A stretch of 64,000 nucleotides of DNA from Janthinobacterium tructae (GTDB taxonomy: Bacteria; Pseudomonadota; Gammaproteobacteria; Burkholderiales; Burkholderiaceae_D), in the NCBI RefSeq assembly GCF_006517255.1, contig NZ_CP041185.1:4836001-4900000 (forward strand), in the 5' to 3' direction. Positions within the stretch are counted from its first letter, which is position 1. The number at the start of each line of letters is the position of its first letter. Position numbers and translations under genes: made by a program. Below are positions 55,715 to 64,000 of this stretch, one piece after another. The notes beneath the pieces were generated by a model. It searched no databases, had not been told where the DNA came from, and saw only the letters and a program-made list of their open reading frames with translations.

Positions 55715-56388
55715 CAGGCGCCCGTCACTTTTGCCAATTCGGCACGCATGGCGTCGATGACTGCTTTGTAATCCGGCTTGCCGAAGATGGCCGAGCCGGC
55801 GACGAAGGTGTCGGCGCCGGCGGCAGCGGCGGCGCCGATGTTGTCGATCTTGATGCCGCCATCGACTTCCAGCATGATGTCACGGCCCGATTCGTCGATC
55901 ATGCGGCGCGCTTCGGCGATTTTTTTCAGTGCTTGCGGAATGAAGGACTGGCCGCCGAAGCCAGGGTTGACCGACATGATCAGGATGATGTCGATCTTGT
56001 CCATCACGTGTTCCAGGTAGTGCAGCGGCGTGCCCGGGTTGAACACCAGGCCCGATTTGCAGCCATTGTCGCGGATCAGCTGCAAGGAACGGTCAAGGTG
56101 ATCCGACGCTTCCGGGTGGAAGGTGATGATGTTCGCGCCAGCCTTGGCGAAATCCGGGATAATGCGATCGACAGGCTTGACCATCAGATGCACATCGATG
56201 GGTACTTGCACGTGCGGGCGAATCGCTTCGCACACCAGCGGGCCGATGGTCAGGTTCGGCACATAATGGTTATCCATCACGTCGAAGTGGATGATGTCGG
56301 CGCCGGCGGTGACGACGTTGCGCACTTCCTCGCCCAGGCGGGCAAAGTCGGCGGACAGGATGCTGGGAGCGATACGGAATGTTGTCAT
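55714..56388 (-). CDS. rpe: Ribulose-phosphate 3-epimerase
   Basis: A 224-residue TIM-barrel epimerase of the pentose phosphate pathway. [50 protein letters not shown], and [14 protein letters not shown], with the active-site Asp and His residues, identify it. ATG 56388 fits the family; the longer frame upstream is not coding-like. The rpe-gph-trpE arrangement is common in betaproteobacteria. Confidence 0.97.
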   Translation of the reverse strand: MTTFRIAPSILSADFARLGEEVRNVVTAGADIIHFDVMDNHYVPNLTIGPLVCEAIRPHVQVPIDVHLMVKPVDRIIPDFAKAGANIITFHPEASDHLDRSLQLIRDNGCKSGLVFNPGTPLHYLEHVMDKIDIILIMSVNPGFGGQSFIPQALKKIAEARRMIDESGRDIMLEVDGGIKIDNIGAAAAAGADTFVAGSAIFGKPDYKAVIDAMRAELAKVTGA

Positions 56389-56547
56389 GGTGGCTAAAGG
56401 CTCAGAGTAGAAAATGCGAAGATGCGCTATTTTACGCTTGACGCCGTTACCATGGCTTACTGGAACGCAGAATACACGGCGCGCGATGGCCAATGCGGCG
56501 CGCGCGACACACAATATACGACTGACAATGTCTGAATAGGAATGACG

Positions 56548-56922
56548 ATGGCGACTTATGAATTTACGGTAACGGTCAAGACACAATATCTGCCCGAGCA
56601 ATCGGCCCCCGACCAGGGGCGGCACGTGTTCAGTTACACGATTCGCGTCGTCAACACGGGCACGGCCGGCGCGCAACTGATTTCGCGCCACTGGGTCATC
56701 ACGGATGCGAACAACAAGGTGGAAGAGGTGCGCGGCCTGGGCGCCGTCGGCCACCAGCCGCTGCTGCAGCCGGGCGAGCAGTTCGAATACACGAGCGGCA
56801 CCATGCTGGGCACGCCGCAGGGTTCGATGCACGGCGAATACTTCTGCGTGGCCGAGGATGGCCATCAGTTCGAAGCGCCGATTCCCGAGTTCGTGCTGTC
56901 GGTGCCGCGTACCCTGCATTAA
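56548..56922 (+). CDS. apaG: ApaG protein
   Basis: A 124-residue ApaG, a fibronectin-like beta-sandwich protein with the usual length. The characteristic [20 protein letters not shown] and [24 protein letters not shown] and [10 protein letters not shown] segments are present. Its function is unclear; it was first linked to Co2+ resistance and Mg2+ efflux in E. coli relatives. Start ATG 56548 has AGGA at 6 nt; ATG 56542 abuts the AGGA and is less likely. It is divergent from rpe. Confidence 0.95.
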   Translation: MATYEFTVTVKTQYLPEQSAPDQGRHVFSYTIRVVNTGTAGAQLISRHWVITDANNKVEEVRGLGAVGHQPLLQPGEQFEYTSGTMLGTPQGSMHGEYFCVAEDGHQFEAPIPEFVLSVPRTLH

Positions 56923-56945
56923 GGAAACGCCGGGGGCTTGCACCC

Positions 56946-57092
56946 CTATTTCAGTTTTTCGATGGCGTCCTGTTCTTCGCTGAGCTGCTTGCGCGCCGGC
57001 GGTGCGGGTTTTTTACCCGAATACATGGTCCACCAGACTATAAATGCCAGCAAGAAGAACGCCACCAGCGCCTCTATCATCAAGATCCACAT
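56946..57092 (-). CDS. Small single-pass membrane protein
   Basis: A 48-residue protein with one hydrophobic helix ([20 protein letters not shown]) and a basic, Pro-rich tail ending [14 protein letters not shown]. It is supported by AGGAG 5 nt before the ATG. The gene lies between apaG and mltA and its start is only 10 nt from the mltA start on the other strand, so their upstream sequences overlap. The C-terminal acid-basic stretch may be cytosolic and helical. No known family recalled. Confidence 0.7.
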   Translation of the reverse strand: MWILMIEALVAFFLLAFIVWWTMYSGKKPAPPARKQLSEEQDAIEKLK

Positions 57093-57102
57093 ACGCACTC
57101 CT

Positions 57103-58383
57103 ATGTTATTTACCCGCAGCTTAGTATTTACCCGCCGTCTGTTGACACGCGGTAGTCTACCCGTTTCAGTCGGCGCCGTCGCGCTTGCGCTTTCCGCCTG
57201 CACCACGCCGCCGGCAGAGCCGGTCACTGCGTCTGGCAAGGCACCGGCGATCGCTCCGACTGTCGTCAGGCCAGTGCCGGCCAAGCCGGCCGATGCCAAG
57301 GACGCCAAGGACACGCTGGATGCAGCGGCAGCCCCCACCTTCGTCCCCGCCAAATTTGCCGCTTTGCCAGGTTGGGCCCGCGACGACATGCGCGCCGCCT
57401 GGCCCGCCTTCATGGCTTCATGCGGCGTGCTGGTGAAACGCCCGGACTGGAAGGAGTCGTGCACCATCGCGCGCCAGGTGAATGCCGATAGCGACAAGGC
57501 CATCCGCCTGTTCTTCGAAACCTTCTTCGTGCCCAATCAAGTCGTCACCGCCGATGGCGCCAGTACCGGCTTGGTGACCGGTTATTACGAGCCGCTGCTG
57601 CATGGCGCGCGCAAGCGCGGCGGTCCATACCAGACGCCGCTGTACAAGGTGCCTGACGATCTCGTTTCGGTCGACTTGTCCGGCGTGTATCCGGAATTGA
57701 AAAACATGCGCTTGCGGGGCAAGCTGGTGGGCAAGAAGGTGATCCCGTACGCGACCCGCGCCGACATCGAGCGCGCCACGGCCGTCACGGGCAAGGAATT
57801 GCTGTGGGTTGATGACGAAGTCGAAGCGTTCTTCCTGCAAGTGCAGGGTTCCGGGCGCGTGCAGCTGACCGATACGCAGGAAACCGTGCGCGTGGCGTAC
57901 GCGGACCAGAATGGTCACCCGTACAAATCGATCGGTCGCTACCTGGTCGACAAGGGCGAGCTGACGTTGAGCCAGGCGTCCGCGCAGGGCATCAAGGCGT
58001 GGATCGCCGGCCACCCCACGCGCAAGGATGAATTATTCAACGCCAATCCGAGCTATGTCTTCTTCAAGGAAGAGCGCCTGCCTGATCCGAAAGTGGGACC
58101 GAAGGGCGCATTGGGCGTGCCGTTGACGCCGCAGCGCTCGGTGGCCATCGATTCGCGCTTCCTGCCGCTGGGTGCGCCCGTGTTCCTGTCCACCACGCAA
58201 GCCAATAGCGAGATTCCCATGCAGCGCCTGGTGATGGCGCAGGATACGGGCGGCGCCATTCGCGGGCCCATCCGGGTCGATTACTTCTTTGGTTTCGGTG
58301 CGGAAGCGGCGGAGAATGCGGGCCGCATGAAGCAGAGCGGCGCCGTGTGGGTGTTGTTGCCGAAGCAGGCGCCGGCGCGCTGA
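57103..58383 (+). CDS. mltA: Membrane-bound lytic murein transglycosylase A
   Basis: A 426-residue outer-membrane lipoprotein that cleaves peptidoglycan glycans to 1,6-anhydro-muropeptides. The signal ends in the lipobox LSAC (about residue 32). After a Pro/Ala linker come the MltA domain blocks (VTGYYEPLLHGARKRGGPYQ, LLWVDDEVEAFFLQVQGSGR, YVFFKEE) and a 3D domain with MAQDTGGAIRGPIRVDYFFG. The latter holds the catalytic Asp of the family in QDTGG. The start at 57103 fits the signal peptide but has no clear ribosome-binding site, so it may be one of several upstream codons. Confidence 0.93.
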   Translation: MLFTRSLVFTRRLLTRGSLPVSVGAVALALSACTTPPAEPVTASGKAPAIAPTVVRPVPAKPADAKDAKDTLDAAAAPTFVPAKFAALPGWARDDMRAAWPAFMASCGVLVKRPDWKESCTIARQVNADSDKAIRLFFETFFVPNQVVTADGASTGLVTGYYEPLLHGARKRGGPYQTPLYKVPDDLVSVDLSGVYPELKNMRLRGKLVGKKVIPYATRADIERATAVTGKELLWVDDEVEAFFLQVQGSGRVQLTDTQETVRVAYADQNGHPYKSIGRYLVDKGELTLSQASAQGIKAWIAGHPTRKDELFNANPSYVFFKEERLPDPKVGPKGALGVPLTPQRSVAIDSRFLPLGAPVFLSTTQANSEIPMQRLVMAQDTGGAIRGPIRVDYFFGFGAEAAENAGRMKQSGAVWVLLPKQAPAR

Positions 58384-58412
58384 GTTTCTCGCGGCGCCGG
58401 GTAAGCCGTGGC

Positions 58413-58850
58413 TTAGCGCAGAACCATGACTGGCAGCTCGGTATGTGCCAGCACTTTTTGCGTTTCGCTGCCCACGAACAGCTTGTTCAATCCTTTGCGG
58501 CCATGCGAGGCCATCAGGATGATGTCGCAATGGTGGGTTTGTGCCGCATTGACGATTTCCTCGTGCGGGCTGGGCGAGACGACGACCACGCCTTCGAAGG
58601 GCACGCCGACGGCGCGCGCCGCTTCGCCGATCTTGTCGACAGCGCGTTGCGATGCTTCCTGCATCTGCTGTTCATACAGGCTGGCGTCGAGCACGATGCC
58701 GCCATCGGCCATCGGCGAGAACGGGAACGGTTGCACCACGCTGAGGGCGACCAGCTTGGCCTTGTTCAATTGAGCGAAGGCGAGGGCCGTCTCGGCCGCT
58801 TTGTCGGACAGCGGCGAGCCGTCGGTGGGAAATAAGATGGTGTTAAACAT
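58413..58850 (-). CDS. Universal stress protein (UspA family)
   Basis: A 145-residue UspA domain protein. MFNTILFPTDGSPLSDKAAE opens it, and the ATP-binding signature ASHGRKGLNKLFVGSETQKV is intact, followed by LPVMVLR. A perfect FNR/ANR-type box lies 56 nt upstream, so it is likely induced when oxygen is low. This fits the known Anr control of some Usp genes in Pseudomonas. The gene is single on the minus strand, ending 30 nt from mltA. Confidence 0.95.
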   Translation of the reverse strand: MFNTILFPTDGSPLSDKAAETALAFAQLNKAKLVALSVVQPFPFSPMADGGIVLDASLYEQQMQEASQRAVDKIGEAARAVGVPFEGVVVVSPSPHEEIVNAAQTHHCDIILMASHGRKGLNKLFVGSETQKVLAHTELPVMVLR

Positions 58851-58905
58851 GACGTTGCTCCTAGAGTGATGGAAGACAGCTTATGGATTTACCTCAACTA
58901 AAACC

Positions 58906-58919
58906 TTGATGTAAATCAA
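58906..58919 (-). promoter_or_regulatory. FNR/ANR-type box upstream of usp
   Basis: TTGATGTAAATCAA is a perfect TTGAT-N4-ATCAA dyad. On the minus strand a likely -10 (CATAAG, 58885-58880) lies so that the box centre is about 40-41 nt upstream of the expected start of transcription, the position of class II FNR activation. It is 56 nt upstream of the usp start codon. Confidence 0.8.
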
Positions 58920-58988
58920 AACTCACAGGCTTTGGCATGAATAGTGTCGCCAAGGCAATCTTTTAGCAGTGTATGCCCGTTTATCGCT

Positions 58989-60290
58989 TCAGGTGCGCAC
59001 GCTACGCAGCGGCGTGCCCCACACCATGGCGATCGTCAGTGCGATGCTGCCTGCCGCGATGCAGGCCAGGCCATTGCGCACGCCAAAGTGTTCCGCTACC
59101 CAGCCGGCGGCCAGCGCGCCCAGCGGCGCCGTCGCCACCGTCAGGAAACGCATGGTCGAGGTCATGCGGCCCAGCATGGGGTCGGGTGTGACTTTCTGGC
59201 GCAAGCCCAGGTAGGGAATAAAGAACAGCATCACGCCGCAATCAAAAAAGAACATCAGCACGGCATACGCCACGGCACTGGCCGCCGCACTGCCTAATAG
59301 TAAGGCAGGGATGGTGGGCGTCAGGGCAAAGCAGACGGAGGTGGACGCCAGTCCGATCAGAATGGTGCGGCCGGCGCCATAGCGGCGCGTCAATGGCTTG
59401 ACGATGAAGGCGCTCAGCAGCACGCCGGCGCCACCGAGCATCTGCGTCATGCCCAGCACGCCAGGACTCATGCCCAGGTCGCGCGTGGCAAACAGCACCG
59501 TCAAGGCCATGCTGGCGTAAAACAGGAAGTGCCAGATGCCGGCACCCCAGGCCAGCGCGCGCAGCAGTGGTTCGCGCCAGACAAACAGCAAGCCGTCAGC
59601 GATGTCGCGCAAGGCGTGCTTGCTTGACGGCGCCGGGCGAGGGTCGCGCACGCTCATGGCGCGCAGATTGAAGACGGAAACCAGATAGCCGCAGGCCGTG
59701 CACAGGATGGCGACGGGCGCCGACAGGACTTGCACCAGCACGCCGGCCAGGCCGGGGCCGATCAGGCGCGAAGCCGATTCGGTGGCAGCAAATTTTGATT
59801 GCGCATCGATCAAGCCGTCGCGGCCCACCAGGAAGGTCAGGAAAACCTGTTCGGCGCCGCCACCGACGACGAAGCCGGTGCCGATGATGAATCCCACTAC
59901 ATATAACCAGGGCATCGACAGCACGCCGCACCAGTAGGCGACGGCGACGCTGGCCAGCGCCAGGCCCGACATGCTTTCGCTGAATAGCATGATCGGGTGC
60001 TTGCTGCGCCGGTCCAGCAGCACGCCGACGGGCAAGCCGAAGAGGGCAAACGGCAGCGCCTGCAGGGCGACGAGCACCCCCATTTGTTCTGGTGTCGCAT
60101 GTAATAACAATACCGCGCACAGGGGCAGGGCCAGCGAGGTGATCTGGGCGCCGAAGCAATTGAGGCCGTTGCTGAACCACAGGCGGCGAAAATTGACGCT
60201 GGCGGCGCTGCCGTCGCCGCGCAGATGGCGGGCGCAGTACTGGAAGAAGGAAGAGAAAATACGCTGCTCGATAAAGGTGATCGGGTTCAC
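58989..60290 (-). CDS. MFS transporter
   Basis: A 433-residue integral membrane protein with about 12 hydrophobic segments. The MFS_3-type pattern (FGLPVGVLLDRRSKHPIMLFS at the conserved loop between helices 2 and 3, ASRLIGPGLAGVLVQ) resembles the EntS/MefA-like drug or siderophore exporters. Substrate unknown. It is divergent from a crotonase gene across 76 nt. A polar, Lys/Arg-poor N-terminus precedes the first helix. Confidence 0.9.
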   Translation of the reverse strand: MNPITFIEQRIFSSFFQYCARHLRGDGSAASVNFRRLWFSNGLNCFGAQITSLALPLCAVLLLHATPEQMGVLVALQALPFALFGLPVGVLLDRRSKHPIMLFSESMSGLALASVAVAYWCGVLSMPWLYVVGFIIGTGFVVGGGAEQVFLTFLVGRDGLIDAQSKFAATESASRLIGPGLAGVLVQVLSAPVAILCTACGYLVSVFNLRAMSVRDPRPAPSSKHALRDIADGLLFVWREPLLRALAWGAGIWHFLFYASMALTVLFATRDLGMSPGVLGMTQMLGGAGVLLSAFIVKPLTRRYGAGRTILIGLASTSVCFALTPTIPALLLGSAAASAVAYAVLMFFFDCGVMLFFIPYLGLRQKVTPDPMLGRMTSTMRFLTVATAPLGALAAGWVAEHFGVRNGLACIAAGSIALTIAMVWGTPLRSVRT

Positions 60291-60366
60291 AATAATAGCA
60301 GCGCACTTGTCGCGCCGCCGCTGTTAGCCGCTACAATCGTCACACCGTTCATCCAGAGGAGACACT

Positions 60367-61143
60367 ATGCAATACGAAGACTTGATCATCGACATCCAGG
60401 ACAAAGTGGCGGTCATCCGCCTGAACCGCCCGAAGGCGCTCAACGCCTTGAACGACAACATGATGAATGAGCTGGGCGACGCCCTGCTGAAATTCGACGC
60501 GGACGAGAATATCGGCTGTATCGTGCTCACGGGCAGCGAAAAAGCGTTTGCGGCTGGCGCCGATATTGCCGCCATGGCCGATTACACGTATCCGGACACC
60601 TTTACCCAGGGTTATATCAGCCGCAACTGGGAGCATATCTTGCGCGTGCGCAAACCGGTGGTGGGTGCCGTAGCTGGCTACGCACTTGGTGGTGGCTGTG
60701 AACTTGCCATGATGTGCGATTTCCTGATCGCCGCCGACAGCGCCAAATTCGGCCAGCCGGAAATCAAGGTTGGCGTCACGCCGGGCGCGGGTGGCACGCA
60801 GCGCTTGCCGCGCGCCATCGGCAAGGCCAAGGCCATGGATCTGCTGCTGACGGCACGCACCATCGACGCTGCCGAGGCGGAACGCATCGGCTTGGTGTCG
60901 CGCGTGGTGCCGGCAGATAAATTAATGGAAGAAGCCCTGGCCGCCGCCAAGACCATCGCCGCCATGCCGACCTCGGTTGCCATGATGATCAAGGATTGCG
61001 TCAACCGCGCCTTTGAAACGACCCTGACCGATGGTGTCGCCTACGAGCGCCGCTTGTTCCAGGCCGCCTTCGGCACGCCTGCACAAAAAGAAGGCATGCA
61101 TGCTTTCCTGGAAAAGCGCTTGCCAAACTTCGACAGTCTTTGA
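60367..61143 (+). CDS. Enoyl-CoA hydratase
   Basis: A 258-residue crotonase. Oxyanion-hole motifs are [12 protein letters not shown] (about 62-73) and [20 protein letters not shown], and the catalytic Glu pair is in place (ELAMMCDF... [18 protein letters not shown]). It matches FadB-domain/PaaF-like single-domain hydratases, which hydrate trans-2-enoyl-CoA. It precedes the rRNA operon promoter by about 75 nt and no terminator lies between, so weak readthrough into the rrn leader is possible. Confidence 0.93.
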   Translation: MQYEDLIIDIQDKVAVIRLNRPKALNALNDNMMNELGDALLKFDADENIGCIVLTGSEKAFAAGADIAAMADYTYPDTFTQGYISRNWEHILRVRKPVVGAVAGYALGGGCELAMMCDFLIAADSAKFGQPEIKVGVTPGAGGTQRLPRAIGKAKAMDLLLTARTIDAAEAERIGLVSRVVPADKLMEEALAAAKTIAAMPTSVAMMIKDCVNRAFETTLTDGVAYERRLFQAAFGTPAQKEGMHAFLEKRLPNFDSL

Positions 61144-61216
61144 TATGATTCGCCTCCTCGCAAAACGACGCACACAAAACATGGTGTTGCAGAGTAAAAC
61201 GGGGAGAAAAAGAAGG

Positions 61217-61245
61217 TTGACGAAATGCTGAAAAAGCTTCATACT
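61217..61245 (+). promoter_or_regulatory. rrn P1 promoter
   Basis: TTGACG (61217-61222) and CATACT (61240-61245) are spaced by 17 nt, close to sigma-70 consensus. An A-rich stretch (GAGAAAAAGAAGG) lies upstream like an UP element. This is about 300 nt upstream of the 16S gene. Confidence 0.8.
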
Positions 61246-61309
61246 CTTCCTTCTTCGCAGCTGACAAACACAACGCTTTGTCGATAGCGCGAAAGCAGTA
61301 CCGAATACA

Positions 61310-61320
61310 GTTCTTTAACA
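61310..61320 (+). promoter_or_regulatory. boxA antitermination element in rrn leader
   Basis: GTTCTTTAACA matches the ribosomal boxA (TGCTCTTTAACA in E. coli). The same sequence occurs in the 16S-23S spacer at 63410. It recruits Nus factors for antitermination. Confidence 0.85.
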
Positions 61321-61325
61321 ATTAA

Positions 61326-61351
61326 CAGTCGATAAGTGTGGGCATTTGATG
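61326..61351 (+). other. 5' arm of 16S processing stalk
   Basis: This 26-nt stretch (CAGTCGATAAGTGTG, then GGCATTTGATG) is complementary, with few mismatches, to 63105-63130 after the 16S gene. Together they form the long stem that RNase III would cut to release pre-16S RNA. The inner part is also complementary to 61394-61407 in the leader. Confidence 0.8.
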
Positions 61352-61539
61352 TAAGTGCAGCGTCAATCTTCGGATTGGCGTCTAACTTAAAATATCAAAT
61401 GTTCACAAGAAATAATGAAATAGGCGCTACGCAAGTAGTGGCCTGTCAGTTTTTTGAGTGAGCAAATCTTTTGCAATGCAAAAGATTTGGATGGTAGTGA
61501 TACTGTCCGACCTGTCAGAAATGACATTAAACAGAGATT

Positions 61540-63073
<1,534 letters not shown>

Positions 63074-63104
63074 GAGTTTGCACGAATCAGGTAACTGATT
63101 CACG

Positions 63105-63130
63105 CATCAAATGTTCACACTTATCGGCTG
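63105..63130 (+). other. 3' arm of 16S processing stalk
   Basis: CATCAAATGTTCACAC followed by TTATCGGCTG pairs with 61326-61351 to form the RNase III stem around 16S. The 14 nt 63106-63119 also occur, identical, at 61394-61407 in the leader. Confidence 0.8.
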
Positions 63131-63170
63131 TTTAATTAAGAAGAAACAGTAGTAGTAGTAGCACCGCGTT

Positions 63171-63247
63171 GGGGCTGTAGCTCAGCTGGTTAGAGCACCG
63201 TGTTGATAACGCGGGGGTCGTTGGTTCGAGTCCAACCAGCCCTACCA
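63171..63247 (+). tRNA. tRNA-Ile (GAT)
   Basis: A 77-nt tRNA in the 16S-23S spacer with anticodon GAT, acceptor GGGGCTG/CAGCCCT, and encoded CCA. This is the usual rrn spacer tRNA-Ile. Confidence 0.98.
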
Positions 63248-63266
63248 GCTAATTAGTAAAATCTCA

Positions 63267-63342
63267 GGGGGATTAGCTCAGCTGGGAGAGCACCTGCTTT
63301 GCAAGCAGGGGGTCGTCGGTTCGATCCCGTCATCCTCCACCA
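63267..63342 (+). tRNA. tRNA-Ala (TGC)
   Basis: A 76-nt tRNA 19 nt after tRNA-Ile, with anticodon TGC, acceptor GGGGGAT/ATCCTCC and encoded CCA. The standard rrn pair Ile-Ala. Confidence 0.98.
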
Positions 63343-63409
63343 ATACTTTGAAAGTGCAAACGTAAGCCGTCAGGTTTAGGTTTGATCTTTTAGCGATCAA
63401 AGCTGTTTC

Positions 63410-63420
63410 GTTCTTTAACA
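63410..63420 (+). promoter_or_regulatory. boxA antitermination element in rrn spacer
   Basis: GTTCTTTAACA repeats the leader boxA (61310) upstream of the 23S gene. The rest of the spacer (63343-63588) holds no gene. Confidence 0.85.
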
Positions 63421-63588
63421 ATCTGGAAGAAGTAAAGATTATTTATTGATCAAGTCTATGCGTGCAGCAATGCATGAGGCGACTTGATGGGTAATGATTG
63501 TATGTATCAACAAACAAGCAACAACGTTGTACTTTCTTATCCCTGTAGCGCTCTTTGGACACCTAGTGATCAGAGGCTAACGTTATAG

Positions 63589-64000
63589 GGACAAGCGAAT
63601 AAGTGCACATGGTGGATGCCTTGGCGATTACAGGCGATGAAGGACGTAGTAGCTTGCGATAAGCTGCGGGGAGTGAGCAAACACACTTTGATCCGCAGAT
63701 TTCCGAATGGGGCAACCCACCCTTTTAGGGTATTGCATACTGAATACATAGGTATGCAAGGCGAACGCGGCGAACTGAAACATCTAAGTAGCTGCAGGAA
63801 AAGAAATCAACCGAGATTCCCAAAGTAGCGGCGAGCGAAATGGGAAGAGCCTGTACGTGATAGTCGGACTGATAGAAGAATCCTCTGGAAATAGGAACCG
63901 TAGCGGGTGATAGTCCCGTATTCGAAATCAGACCGGTGATACTAAGCGTACGACAAGTAGGGCGGGACACGTGACATCCTGTCTGAATATGGGGGGACCA
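63589..64000 (+). rRNA. rrl: 23S ribosomal RNA (5' part)
   Basis: The 5' end GGACAAGCGAATAAGTG corresponds to the start of E. coli 23S (GGTTAAGCGACTAAGCG). TGCACATGGTGGATGCC and GGCGATGAAGGACG are conserved. The gene runs off the window after about 412 nt. Confidence 0.95.

Noticed and set aside
63616..63828. Open frame inside 23S rRNA
   Set aside because: Within the conserved 5' part of the 23S gene.

Overview
The window looks like chromosomal DNA from a high-GC betaproteobacterium of the family Oxalobacteraceae. The 16S rRNA gene near the right end reads to me like Janthinobacterium or a close relative; no database comparison was possible. The content supports this: a ubiquinone-type hydroxylase, PEP-CTERM proteins, CRY-DASH photolyase with DUF2256, a rpe-gph-trpEGDC cluster, and an rrn operon with tRNA-Ile and tRNA-Ala in the spacer. 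Nothing suggests a prophage, plasmid, integrase, CRISPR array or intact insertion sequence, so this is ordinary core and near-core chromosome with some lineage-specific genes.

Layout. 1-4 kb: a minus-strand run (secreted protein cut by the window edge, MazG-like pyrophosphohydrolase, GNAT acetyltransferase, cytochrome P450) divergent from an AraC-type regulator. 4-6.4 kb: acetolactate synthase large subunit divergent from an Lrp/AsnC regulator, with a perfect inverted repeat beside the synthase start. 6.5-10.6 kb: a TonB-dependent receptor and a NarL-type two-component pair. 11-15 kb: a PEP-CTERM protein followed by a large secreted subtilase, behind an AT-rich upstream region. 15-17.2 kb: three tandem AIM24-family genes. 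17.3-27.5 kb: metabolic genes (crotonase, gdhA, DUF819 membrane protein, trhP, fadE) and a second PEP-CTERM protein. 27.6-39.4 kb: a collagen-like lipoprotein, two identical tRNA-Phe genes 11 kb apart, a di-haem peroxidase with an FNR-like site, an S9 peptidase, a GGDEF-EAL protein, PsiF, DUF2058, and DUF2256 with CRY-DASH. 39.6-50.7 kb: dkgB, a luciferase-like oxidoreductase, a UbiH-type hydroxylase, a DsbC-type protein, a two-subunit molybdenum hydroxylase with a MocA-like enzyme, an M61 peptidase and a diguanylate cyclase. 50.7-56.4 kb: trpC, trpD, trpG, trpE, gph and rpe on the minus strand. 56.5-61.1 kb: apaG, a small membrane protein, mltA, a universal stress protein with a perfect FNR-type box, an MFS transporter and a crotonase. 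61.2 kb to the end: an rrn operon with promoter, boxA sites, 16S, tRNA-Ile, tRNA-Ala and the start of 23S.

Most notable observations. (1) Between gph and trpE lies what reads as a complete transcription attenuator: a 30-codon leader ORF ending with four Trp codons, then a hairpin and a run of six U. (2) Four long convergent (3'-to-3') gaps are filled by palindromic repeats, and three genes take their TAG stop codon from the same repeat terminus. (3) The 16S-flanking processing stalk has a second, local pairing partner inside the rRNA leader. (4) Two oxygen-linked genes, a universal stress protein and a cytochrome c peroxidase, carry FNR/ANR-like boxes. (5) The mocA-like gene appears to start in a different frame across a T6 run. 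(6) Three diverged AIM24 paralogues form one operon.

Start sites were chosen from ribosome-binding sites, signal peptides and family lengths. Product names rest on motifs and remembered family sequences, not on searches.
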